This document shows positions 1-10,517 of a DNA stretch of 64,000 bases, one piece after another. A model generated the notes under the pieces. It was not told the origin of the DNA, did not search any database, and saw only the letters and a program-made list of their open reading frames with translations. A program made the position numbers and the translations under genes. The stretch covers positions 35,411,598 to 35,475,597 of the forward strand of contig CM065297.1 of the NCBI GenBank assembly GCA_032871835.1, read 5' to 3'. The DNA is from Dipteronia dyeriana. Taxonomy: Eukaryota; Streptophyta; Magnoliopsida; Sapindales; Sapindaceae. Each line of letters opens with the position of its first letter. Positions within the stretch are counted from its first letter, which is position 1.

Positions 1-2044
1 GCAGGACAGGTCGGGGTTTTTGCCCTAAAGATGTAATTAACAAATGGATTAATGAAATAAATAAAAGAAACTTCAATTTAATCTTGTTGTGACGTTTATT
101 TTTTAACTTGTGCATATATTAACATTCTAGACTGCCGGATTTAATCTCGAACTATGTATATAAGTGCCATATATAGATGAATACAGTAAGAGACAAGCAA
201 TCTGAAAAGTCTATAGTTAGCAAATAAAGCTGGGTAGTTAGTTTGTGGTAAATCTATAGCTGCGGTCTATTTTGTAATGTACGGTGATTCTATCCTGAGT
301 CATTCATATGAGTTATGGGAATGGAGACACCTTGTATGTTGTGATCATGTAGGACTAGGCCATGATCTATATGACTCTCTCACCAAGATCCTTTTACCGA
401 TGAGATTCATATGTATCAACTAAAGATGGCTATATGTGGGTGATCTTAATCCTGAGTGTCTTATCAATTCCTTTAGGTTAGATCGTGGTCTTTGATATAC
501 CATTGGTGAGGTCGGATGTAGTTCATGATCAAGATGCTCCGTTTGTTGGCATTACAATTGGGCTTGTGGATGGGAATGTTTGTACACAATAGCGGAATCC
601 ACTCCTTCTCTTTGGAAATATAAGGTAGTTCCTTTATGGGTTGCTTCTGGGCTTGGACAATATGAGCACTCTCCTAATTCCGTGAGGAAATAGGATTTAT
701 TGTTCATTAGGGAATCAGTGGTACTTAAAGATGGATATTTGTAATTAAAGGGGTATAATGGATATTATAAACCAGCTCTAATTAGGAACTACTGTGGAGG
801 ATCATACCATGTGTAATAGTTATATCGATGGACATTGAGCTGTATTGGTCTGTGTAAAAGCATTTGCAAGTGAGAGAGTGCAGCTTCGGGTTTTTAGTGG
901 AAAAACACCGGAGTTAATAGTGAAGGAATATTAATTAAAGAGATTAATTAATGTTCCAGGGATTATTGGAGCTCAAAATACTATGGGTCCATTAGGTCCC
1001 CATGCTAGACTGATCGATTTAGGTCTCAAGGATCACAATTATTAATTGAATAAGTAATTGGATTGTTCAATTAATTGTGTTACGAAAGTGACACATATTT
1101 ATTAAGAAATTAATTGAATAATTATATTATTTAATTAATGAATGTTAATAGTTAAATTAATTAAATAATTAGATTATTTAATTATATTGATAATTATGAA
1201 TTATTAATTAACCATTAATTTGGGGGTGTTAGTTGATATTTGGATTTAGATGAAGATAAAATAATAGGATTATTTTATTTTTACTAAATCATATACCTAA
1301 GTATTTGAATTTAAGTTTAAATTTAAAATACTTATTATCACTTTTAATATATTAGATATATTTGAAAAGGATAATTAAAAGATTTTAGTTCAAGATGTAT
1401 ATGATATATTTTTTGATAACTAAAATGATATATCAACCGACAACACAAGAGTTTGCATTGGATGCAAATTGGTATGGCACGTGAAACAATAGATAAGAGA
1501 TGCAACACAAACGTGTAGATAAGAATTTGCATATGATGCAACTTGTGTGTGCGTGAAACATCATTAAAATTGCATGGCTATAATTGCAATAAAGATTGCA
1601 AGCAACTGTATGCGTGAGATGGTGAAGTGTGTGTGTTTGTATTAAAGAGCGAAGTCAAAAGAGTTTTGAAATTAGTATATGTCCGTGCACTGTGTAGTGC
1701 AAACAAAATTTTGAGAAAAAATATTGGTTAATATTTTATACAAGAATTGTTCTAATTTGTGAACATAGAAGAAAAGAGTTTCTTCAATTCTCTCTACATC
1801 CTCCATTCTAAGTTCTTGAGTCTGTGACGCGCCCATAGGTAGTTTCAGTCCCAGGATATAATGAGGAAGATCAAGTGGTTCAGACAGGAGCATTGCAAGA
1901 AGTGAAGGAGCTTCTAAACGTTGGTAAGGTTTTATAATCTTTTTCAGATTATATTGATTTCAATTTACTGTATATACCTATATTTTATTATTGTAATAAT
2001 TTTATATGTATAAGTTCCAAAAAAGAATTATGATCCTAAGTTCA
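1..2044 (+). repeat. Probable copia-type LTR or LTR-derived sequence
   Basis: AT-rich stretch with no supportable gene; the short open frames on its minus strand have no recognisable domain. The part around 1780-2044 reads like the 3' end of a plant copia LTR on the plus strand: a segment ending in 'agcttctaaacgttggtaag' followed by an AT-rich tail near 2040. A TATA-like 'tatgtatataag' lies near 155-167. The left border is outside the window and no primer-binding site follows at 2044, so this may be a solo or truncated LTR. Its family differs from the six-copy copia family elsewhere in the window. The assignment rests on general resemblance and is weak. Confidence 0.35.
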
Positions 2045-2268
2045 CTGGTCCCAAATCAATTATGATATGTATAAAAAATTTGAAAATCTATTTCCATTGC
2101 GTAAATAGTGAATGGGGTTCCATCAGGACAAACCTTCACCCTCTCAGTAGGTCTAGGAGTAGGCAAGACAGAGGTTCAACCTTCAGCCTAAGTCATAACA
2201 TCACCAGAGGACTTCGAGGAGGGATCCATTCCAGTAGCCCTTTTGCTTGTTAAGAAAGAAGAGATAAG
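2045..2268. other. Short gap between LTR-like sequence and antisense gene
   Basis: I see no gene here. It is the stretch downstream (minus-strand sense) of the acidic C-terminus of the antisense gene at 2269-4509, so it probably belongs to the internal 3' region of gypsy element G0. Confidence 0.4.
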
Positions 2269-4509
2269 TCACTAGTCTTTATCATCATCTGTCCCTTCAT
2301 CAGTTTTACCAGCTCAAGAAGAACCAACCTCATCATTAGTGGGTGCATACATCATCTTAGCCTTCTCTAGTATCTCCCCTATCATGATTTTCAATGATTT
2401 TTAAATAAAAAAGGAGAGGCAGAGCTTAACCTACCTGGTAGGCTGCGTAGAAATATCCATCTCCAAAAGAGGAGCCTACCTCAGCCTCGAAGCTGGCCAC
2501 GTTGGCACAAAGAGCCTGGTTCTCTTTCTTTAGGACCTTGACCTTTCCCCTCTCAAGATTTCTTTCAATAACGTGACACTTAGATTGGATGATTTCTTTG
2601 TCATAGATGCGGTTCATCCTTTCCAGGTCATATTGAACCTCGTCCACAACTTTCTTGGTACTGTCGAGGTCACAGTTCTGATTCTTCATTGTACTTTGAG
2701 AGTGAAATAGCTTATCCTGAGTTGCTCTAAGCTCTGTCTCAGCTTTTTTAGCATGCCTCCAGAGAGAGATAACCATGTGGCTCATGGCAACAATGTACTT
2801 GAAGGCCTGCAAGTCACATCATTCGAGTTAACTGCCATCCATGTACCAAGCATGTACATATAAATCGGTATGAAACAAGATATTCTTACCTCGGCTAAGA
2901 GGGCAGAACCCTTGGTGATCAGTAAATCTAATGGCATGGAAGTCATGGGTCCTAGCCCTTGTCTGGTTAAGAAGCGCAGAAACTATCCAGGACATCGTTT
3001 TAAAGCCAAGATCAGGGCTGCTCATAAGGAGCAACAAAAACAGAAGTAGTAACTGAATGAAAGTTCCCCTCCATCTGGGTAGGTATTGCAACAGGTGGAG
3101 AAGGAGGAATAACAGAAGAAGAGGTAGCATCAGCAATGGTAGAAGCAGTAGCAACAGATACAACAGATTCTTGACCCTTCACCCACCCCGGTTTGGATGC
3201 AAATACATCTATTTAGGATCTAAGTTTGGAAGGAGGAGAGAGAAGTGCCATTGGTACCTCATCTAGGACAGGCCCCGGCCTGACATGTCCTGCTGAGCCT
3301 GATGGATGAGGGGTTCTCGCAGTTTCGATAGATGAGGGGTTTTCTATCAAACTCGGTAGCTGGGGATCCGAGTGGAGTAGGATGCAGAGAATAAGATAGA
3401 TCATCAGAGATTTCTGTTTCCCTTGAACCGACAGGGTAACCATGAAAAATATAAGAAATAAGAAAAAGTTGGAGTCCACCAAGATCAATAAAGAAATACA
3501 AAGAGGCAGAACAAAAAAATCTCATTTACCTAGAGAATTGAGAGAGATATAGAGGTAGCGGTAGCATCTAAAGCATTCAAGGTGGGATATTGTTGGTTCA
3601 GGTAGGACAGGTTGAAAATAGCATTCAGGACTGACTCTGATTCAGCAGAAAGAGAGCCTTTCTCCTAGACTGATTTATCGTCAAATTGGATGGGGACCTT
3701 GTACTTAGTACCCTCGATGTGGACGGAGCTCTTTCAGTCGCCACCTACCATGACCCACTCATTTTTCTAGAAGGTATTCTTCTTTGTGGCTCCCAATACC
3801 ACAAACTTCAAATTGTTCTTTGCTCGGGCATAAAATTGTCTCCTTAGACCAAAAGAATTGACATTGACCAGAAATATATACTTCAACTCGTCCAGTCTCG
3901 GTTCCTTATTTATGTTGTCCTTCTCACATTGTTCTTTCCACAATACCATGAACTTGACGAGATGCCCCCCGGGGCCAATTAGAGGGTTGTAAGCTACAAG
4001 GCATGAAGCATGTTACGAAGGGTAGGGTTAAGAGAAAGCTTAACTCCACTATCAAAAGTAGTAACACTAATAGGAAGCTCGCTTGGAGAGAGGGTGTACA
4101 CATCATACTCCTAGTGTGGGATGGTAATTGCGATGCTATTAGGAGTAAGAAATTTCATCCTTAGACGTCTGATTGATTCGGCTTTGGCGGTCGAGTCGGG
4201 GATGACCCAAAAGTCGTATGGGAGAGTAAATGCCCCTCTTGGCAAGCTTGAATCGATCCCGATTAGGTCTCCACCAGATCTGGCACAATTGGATTCCTCT
4301 TTTGAATCCCCATCAACTATCTCGGATGGAGTATCTTGGTTGTTCGAGAAACTTGTTCCTATTATAGTATTCCAGCTTGATCGACGATGTTGGAGTATAA
4401 GGGTGTCACTTCCACCACTATCCCCCTTGCAAACCCTCTTACCACGAGCAAGGTTTGAGAAGTTACCCTCGATAATCCTGTCAAAGCTATCATTCTTTGA
4501 AGTAGACAT
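2269..4509 (-). pseudogene. Antisense extra gene of Tat-lineage gypsy element G0
   Basis: Start taken at the ATG complementary to 4507-4509, reading MSTSKNDSFDRIIEGNF, because the homologous copy at 14673 aligns from here. The protein has an N-terminal basic, low-complexity stretch, then a block (FWVIPD...IRRLRMKF...) like the plant 'putative gypsy-type transposon' domain (Pfam Transposase_28 type). A block containing FYARAKNN follows, then a Ser/Thr/Pro-rich linker, a coiled-coil region (2426-2806) and an acidic tail ending DEGTDDDKD. It is broken by in-frame stops and a frameshift near 4000. A GT-AG intron at 2807-2889 splits GSALLAE from AFKYIVAM, exactly as in the copy at 16015-16083. The gene runs opposite to the element's inferred sense strand. 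Its function is unknown; extra antisense ORFs are known from Tat-lineage elements. Confidence 0.7.
2807..2889 (-). other. Conserved intron of the antisense gene (G0 copy)
   Basis: On the minus strand the exon ends TTAGCCGAG, followed by the donor GTAAGAATA; the acceptor is GACTTGCAG before GCCTTCAAG. The intron is 83 bp and phase 0. The G2 copy has a 69-bp intron at the same codon boundary, so the position is conserved while the intron sequence is not. Confidence 0.7.
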
Positions 4510-4650
4510 GCTAGTAGTTGAATTTTGAAGAGAGATTGAAGATAGAGGTTTAAGGAAGACAAAGAAAGACGCTAGAAAGCAGGTTAGGGATTTAAAATTT
4601 TGAATAGTAAAAAGCCAATAATGCATGAGGCATACCAAGGGGTTGTCATG

Positions 4651-4663
4651 CTTAAATATATAA
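4651..4663 (-). promoter_or_regulatory. TATA-like box of the antisense gene (G0)
   Basis: The minus strand reads TATATATTTAAG about 145 bp before the ATG at 4509, followed by a pyrimidine-rich leader. The G2 copy has a similar box about 130-140 bp before its reading frame. The role is inferred from position only. Confidence 0.35.
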
Positions 4664-4679
4664 TGGAACAGTAACTACT

Positions 4680-5480
4680 GATGGAAGCGTGATCTTGAAG
4701 ATGAGAAGGAAGATAGCCAGAAAGCTCTATTATAAATGATCAAGTGCCATGTCACTAGGTCGGTACCTCGAGGTACCTCAACATCAGACTTGAATTCTTC
4801 CACAAGCTACACAGAATAAAAAGTTGACCCTTTTTGCCATTAAAGCAACATAAAAGAGACTGCGTGAGTCAATTGTATAGCCATTATTTCATTTTTAAAC
4901 TTGGATGGAAATGTGATGTAATCAACGACAACAATTTCTACGTAACTCGATATCCTCCATCAACGACAATCAATTCTTGTAACACGGCTATTCAGCTAGT
5001 CTAAATTACAGGGATTTGATTAGGAGAACTGAAGAGTTATTTACGACACTAAAATTGGTGAAAAGCATCTAACATATGAGTTTCTTAGACTTATCAAAAA
5101 TCAGAGAAACATAGAATACAATGGCCATTTGAGAGACTTTTGCCACCAAGGAACTAAAGACTTATCGACATGAACGTACTCACCATTTCTAACAGTGTTT
5201 TGAGCAAGAGAGATTGAGGAGGATTTAGAGAGAATATTATCATTATTGTACCCGCTGTATCCATGTTGATCAGGTTCCCAATAAATATTTTCCTATATTG
5301 CACAAATAGATCATCATTCTCATTCCTTCGTCCTTGTCTATTAATCTTTATCATTTCTCAAATCACCTAGGTACGAAGTACCTACCCCAACCGTAACCTA
5401 CCAGATAGCGGTCTCGAGGGTGTTGATTGAAATTCCTCACCCCGAGCGAATTTTTAGTCTACGGCTATGTTAAAAAAAAA
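4680..5480 (+). repeat. Partial 3' LTR of gypsy element G0
   Basis: The segment 4690-4870 is a diverged copy of 8250-8450 (shared blocks around 'atcaagtgccat' and 'ggtacctc'), so both are LTR sequence. The right end near 5410-5450 (GGTCTCGAGGGTGTT...CCTCACC) resembles the last 60 bp of the complete Tat LTR at 34772-37183. The expected TGTTAATAG start is not visible, so the LTR is truncated or rearranged beside the antisense gene. Borders are approximate. Confidence 0.5.
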
Positions 5481-5500
5481 AGAAATGTTAATACCACTGT

Positions 5501-8430
5501 TAATTGGAATTTTTGGCAAGGGACAAAAGAGAAAATTTCCACCCAACCGGTACTTGGTAGGACATACTTTCCAATACCAGGTATAGCCAGCTTGTTATGG
5601 CCTACCTCAAAGTAACTTGTCTTTTCGCTGCCTGGTTACCTCGATACGACCACCTGATACCGGTTGAGGACTACCCATTGTAGAAAAAATTCGTTCAAAA
5701 TGCGGCGGAAGCGTAAAATTAGGGTTTGATATATTTTTTAAAAATTCCCCTTTAATAGAAAGAACCTTAACTCTAGATTAAATGACGTATATTAAAAGTA
5801 TCATACCTTTTTCTTGTGACGATTGAACTAGTGCCGAATTGAATCTACAAGATCTTCCAATCCAATCACGAATGTGAATCACCTAGGAGTGTGGGCTCCC
5901 TTTTTTTAAATTGTATACGTGAGGATAAAAACAAACTAAATCTCTTTCTTTTGTTAGTCACAATAATCCTCCAAGAGAAAACCCAAGAACGTTCGGTCAC
6001 TTGTTAATTATCAATCTATTTGTTTGAAACTCGCGTGAACCTGATTCGATTTTTGAAAACAAAACCCTTTTGATGTAAAGGATACTAGTGCACTATCGAA
6101 AACGAAAACGTTCTCCTTTTATCTTCTTCTTGGCTGAATTCAATAAACAATATCTATGAGTTGGCCGAAATTTGTCTAAAGCAAAAACTAATTTTTTTTC
6201 CTCTCTCAAAATTCTCTCACTAGGCCAAATTTTCTCTCATAAAACCCTAGCCTTGGCCGAAAATTCACATAGAATTAAGACTTGGTCGAAATTTAAGGGT
6301 AGTATATATATGAGACCAAATCCTCTCCTAAGAATGATTTACTTGATGCGTAAGAATCCTTTCCTTAGGTGGATTTACTTGGTGACCAAGAATCATTTTC
6401 AAAAACAAATTTTTTTCTACACCAAGACTCCTAATCCAACTCAAATAGTGTATTTATTCAATAACCAATTAATGAATATAAATTAAATTGTGACTAATTC
6501 AAAAAATTTCTAATTTGACCAATTGTCAATTAGAGTCATAATAGTAATCAAATACTTCATAATTTGATTAGATAAATAAATTCCTTTTATTTATCTACTT
6601 ATAAAATATAGTATTTGATACTTACTATATTACCAACAATAATATGACTCTAGGAGATCATCTCCTACTAGGAAAAAGATTTTGCCTTTTAATTAAATAA
6701 ATAATTATTAAAGAAATAAATTTCCATATAATTAAATAAAAAAAATTAAAATATATATATATATATTTAAGACTAATAAATAGTCCTTTGCCGCCCAAGC
6801 AATATATATGGCCCAATATTGTTTTTTCTATTTTATTAAATCCATTGGACCTTAATAAAAAGTCCACATGTGAACTAGACCCATTATTACTAAAAACGAA
6901 ACAAGTCCACAAGTCTTAATACAATTCTAGATAGACCCATAAATTGGTCTGGTAGAAAATATCAAGTGATCCATGCAAGTTCGTGTGGATTAGGGATCTT
7001 AGCGGGCTATATAAATTTAAGCTCCAGTAGATATAACCTAATCACAATCAACAAATGATTCACTTAGGTCCGATCTATTAATTTTTGTTCATTCCACTAA
7101 AGAACTGAAATTGAATTCTAAAATAATGATAGAATAAGTTAATATTGCTCATTCATACCCTAGACAATCTTAATGGAGATAGTGTATCCCCATGAAGAAT
7201 ATCAGTAATCGCTAAGAGCTCATAGACCGCCTATAGCTCTCTAATTTGCCATATTTACTCATATGACCACATTTTAAACTTGGATATTTTGACTTGTCCT
7301 GCAGCCTTGTTTCAATAGACATTATTGAAAACTTAACTTTAAGAATTCATGTCCAATACCTCAAAATATCCAAATGATGGTATTCTACTCTCATTTAATT
7401 AATGAAGTCACGATGTCCATATCTATAAATGAAGTCCTCTATCGATTAACAAATAAGTACAACCAAACTATCGAGGATAGACTATGCTATATAATTGTAC
7501 TCATACATATTTCTAATGATAACACTTGCAACCATAAGTCCATCATTTATTTCAGGATTGAGATAGACTCTCTGATTGTCTTCGAGTGAAAACTTTTATC
7601 CATTGGCGATTCTTGATAAAGTATTTCACTGTGATCCAATTCAATGCACCCAGTTCACTAGATTCTTTTGCCCAAAGACACCACACTTTGATGATTTTAA
7701 ACTCATCAAAACACATTTGATCCCACTCAAATGCTAGCAAAGGAATCTACAACTTTGACAAGATAAATGTGCCTAACCTTTTTCTTTAGTTGTGAATATT
7801 ATTCAAGACTAACTAAAGAATTGTGTCTAACTCATACATATCTAGATGTATGAACAATTATTATTTTCTCATAGTCTTTTGACCTTATGATTATTTACTT
7901 TTGACAATTATTATAATTAAACTATTAATGCTATAAGATTTGTTAAACTAGAAATCACTTTATTAATATGAAAAGATTGTCAAATAAATTGTTATGCTCT
8001 TGCTATCGAGCATAATCCTAACACCCATTACTACATACCTTGAGATACTAGGTCATACGCCACCTAGGCACCGCCATGTTACTATCTACAGGAAAGAGTG
8101 CTTTCACATCTCTAGGAATTATCAGGTATCAGGACGAGCCAATGTCACGGTAGCTTCTACTTAGTACTCTGGTATCGGGACGTCTGACTGGTACCCTGGG
8201 ACCTCAATGCTATCTCGCCATCTCTTTAAGGTACATATTTTAGCCATCAAGCAAGAAGAAAGATATCCAGGAAGCTTCAGTGCCATTCATCAAGTGCCAC
8301 ATCACCAAACTGATACCTCTAGGTACCTCGTTATCAGTACATAGAACCTGAATAATTCTCCATGCTATAACAGAATAAAGAGATGACCTATTTCATCATT
8401 CAAACACCATAAAGCGACCACTTTGTTTGG
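5501..8430 (+). repeat. LTR of gypsy element G1, interrupted by a solo copia LTR
   Basis: Begins TGTTAATTGGAATTTTTGGC, close to the start of the Tat LTR at 34772 (TGTTAATAGCAAAATTTGGC). It runs to 5678, is split by the copia solo LTR 5679-8023 with a CCCAT duplication, and resumes at 8024 up to about 8430. It then passes directly into reverse-transcriptase coding sequence, so the primer-binding site, gag and protease have been deleted. Confidence 0.55.
5679..8023 (-). mobile_element. Solo LTR of the main copia family
   Basis: A complete 2345-bp LTR in minus orientation with TG...CA ends (left end TGTAGAAAAAATTC, right end CATAATCCTAACA), flanked by the 5-bp duplication CCCAT (5674-5678 and 8024-8028). 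No internal retroelement sequence is attached, so it is a solo LTR left by LTR-LTR recombination. It aligns along its length with 20098-22563, including the repeated 'ggatttacttgg' motifs near 6330-6420. The open frames inside are LTR sequence, not genes. Confidence 0.88.
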
Positions 8431-10104
8431 CTCCTCCGTTAGTATAGTATCATTTTTGTTTGAAATCATGATAAGAAGTCGGGGATTCCTATCTCATTGA
8501 GAGCTCTCAAGTTAGCGGTTTACCCTACTTTCAAGCCCGATAAGCTGAAACAATGACATTTCAACCTTGAAAGGAACACCGCAGAACAAGAAGAGTTTGA
8601 TAAATCACTAAAAGCTAGATTCATCTAGGAATCCTGTTACCCAGAATGGATAGCTAATGTGGTAATGGTCACTAAGGCATATGGGAAGTGGCATATGTGC
8701 GTCGACTACACTGACCTCAATCACTCCTACCCAAAGTTAGTTTCCCGTTGTCGAAGATTGATGAGCTAATGGACTCCACAACAGAGAACAAGCTCCTAAG
8801 CTTTATTGACATGCTCTTGGGGTACAACTAGATGGTGACATACCCCGAAAAGTAAAAAAATACTAGTTTCATTACCAGTAGGGCCATTACTATTACTAGG
8901 TAATTCCATTTTATCTCAATAATTCAGGTGCAACATATCAATGCCTGGTCAACCAGTTATTCAAGTAGGAAAAGGAAAAATGATGGAGGTCTACATTGGT
9001 GATATGATCACCAAGTCCTAGGTGGCAGAACAGCTCCAAGACCACCTCCAACAAACTTTCTAGATAGTAAAAGAGAATCAGATACGGCTTAATCCTGCCA
9101 AATGAGCCTTCAAGGTAGCAACATGAAAGTTTCTCGGGTTTATGGTTCATGAGAGGGGCATAGAGGCCAACCAAGAGAAAATCCGAGCCATCTTAGACCT
9201 CGAATCCCCCAGCCCCCTTAAGTAAATACAAGTTTTGACTGGCCAGGTTGCTGCTCTCGACTGTTTAATCTTACGATCAACCGATAATTGTCTCCCTTTT
9301 TTCAAAGCTATAAAGTAGAGGAGAAACATGAAGTGGGACCAAGACAGTGAGCAGGCCTTTCATTCTCTGAAAATGTAACTATCTTGCCCGTCGTTGCTAG
9401 TCAAACTGATACCCAAGGAAGAGCAATAGATGTACCTGGCCATATCGGAGATAGTGGTTACAGGGGCCTTTTTTATAGAGTGTAGGGATAGGGTTCAATG
9501 ACCTATATACTATATGAGTCAGGCTCTAAATAGACAAGTGAGAAACTACTTTCCTGGAGAAGCTTGCCTTTACCCTTGTGTCTTCGGCTTGGAGACTACA
9601 TCCTTACTTCTAGGATTGCACGATTACAGTTGTCACCAATCAACTTCTCTTCCATTTCATACAAATGCCAAACATGTTAGGGAGATTAGTACTCTAGGCT
9701 ATTGAACTCACCCATTTCGATAACAAAAAAAAAGCCAGAACTACCATAAAAGCCTCGGCATGGCTGGACTTTGTGGCTGAGTTCTCTAGGAATTCTGATC
9801 CTGGTACCTCTTCGAGCCTAGACCTAGTCTTTCTAAAGGATCAAGAACTAGCAGAATAGCTAGCTGACTGAGATATTTGGACCTTGTATACTGATAGAGC
9901 ATCAAGTTAAATAGGTAGTGGAGCTGGAATCATTCTAACCGATACAGACAGCATCGAATGCTGCCACTATTTTCGGTTCGAGTTCAGCACCACCAATAAC
10001 GAAGCTGAGTACTAAGCTTTGTGGGTACAAAACAGAGTGGCGACCGAGCTCAAAGAAAATTACCTCCATGTGAGGAGTCATTCACAGGTAATCGTGAAGC
10101 AAGT
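8430..10104 (+). pseudogene. Gypsy G1 reverse transcriptase and RNase H remnant
   Basis: A plus-strand translation with many stops recovers Tat-type pol: FKPDKLKQ, then PEWIANVVMVTKAYGKWHMC and VDYTDLN (RT), later the region around GFMVHERG near 9140. Near 9870-10104 a second, archaeal-type RNase H reads WTLYTDRASS, GAGIILTDTD and TTNNEAEY. These align with the better copy of G2 at 28882-29940 and 19600-20092. The frame is cut at VIVKQ by copia A at 10105. The sequence is non-functional. Confidence 0.8.
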
Positions 10105-10517
10105 TGAAGGGAAAATCGCGTAACAGAAGCATAAAAAATTGATAAATTAGGGTTTCGGTATAAATAAAAAAAATCCCGTTTTAATGACTAAAACCTTAAC
10201 CCTAGATTAATTGATGTATATAAAAAGTATCGTACCTTTTTTTTCGTGATGATTGAACTAGCGTCGATTTGAATTCGCAAGATCTTCCAATCCAATCACG
10301 AACGTGAATCACCTAGGAATGTGGGCTCCCTTTCTTTTTAATTTTATACTTGAGGATGGAAACAAACAAAATCTTCTTCTTTGTTAGTCACAATAATCCT
10401 TCAAGTGAAAAACTAAGAACGTTCGGTCACTTGTGAATTATCAATCAATTTGATTAAAACTCGTGTGAACCTTGATTCAATGTTATACACAAAACCCTTT
10501 TGATGCAAAGGATACTA

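Noticed and set aside
1672..1893. 73-codon frame on the minus strand
   Set aside because: Lies in LTR-like sequence and has no domain.
2828..3163. Leucine-rich open frame (minus) that looks like a membrane protein
   Set aside because: It is a shadow frame of the Ser/Thr/Gly-rich linker of the antisense gene; the real frame carries GLGPMTSMPLD into the intron boundary.
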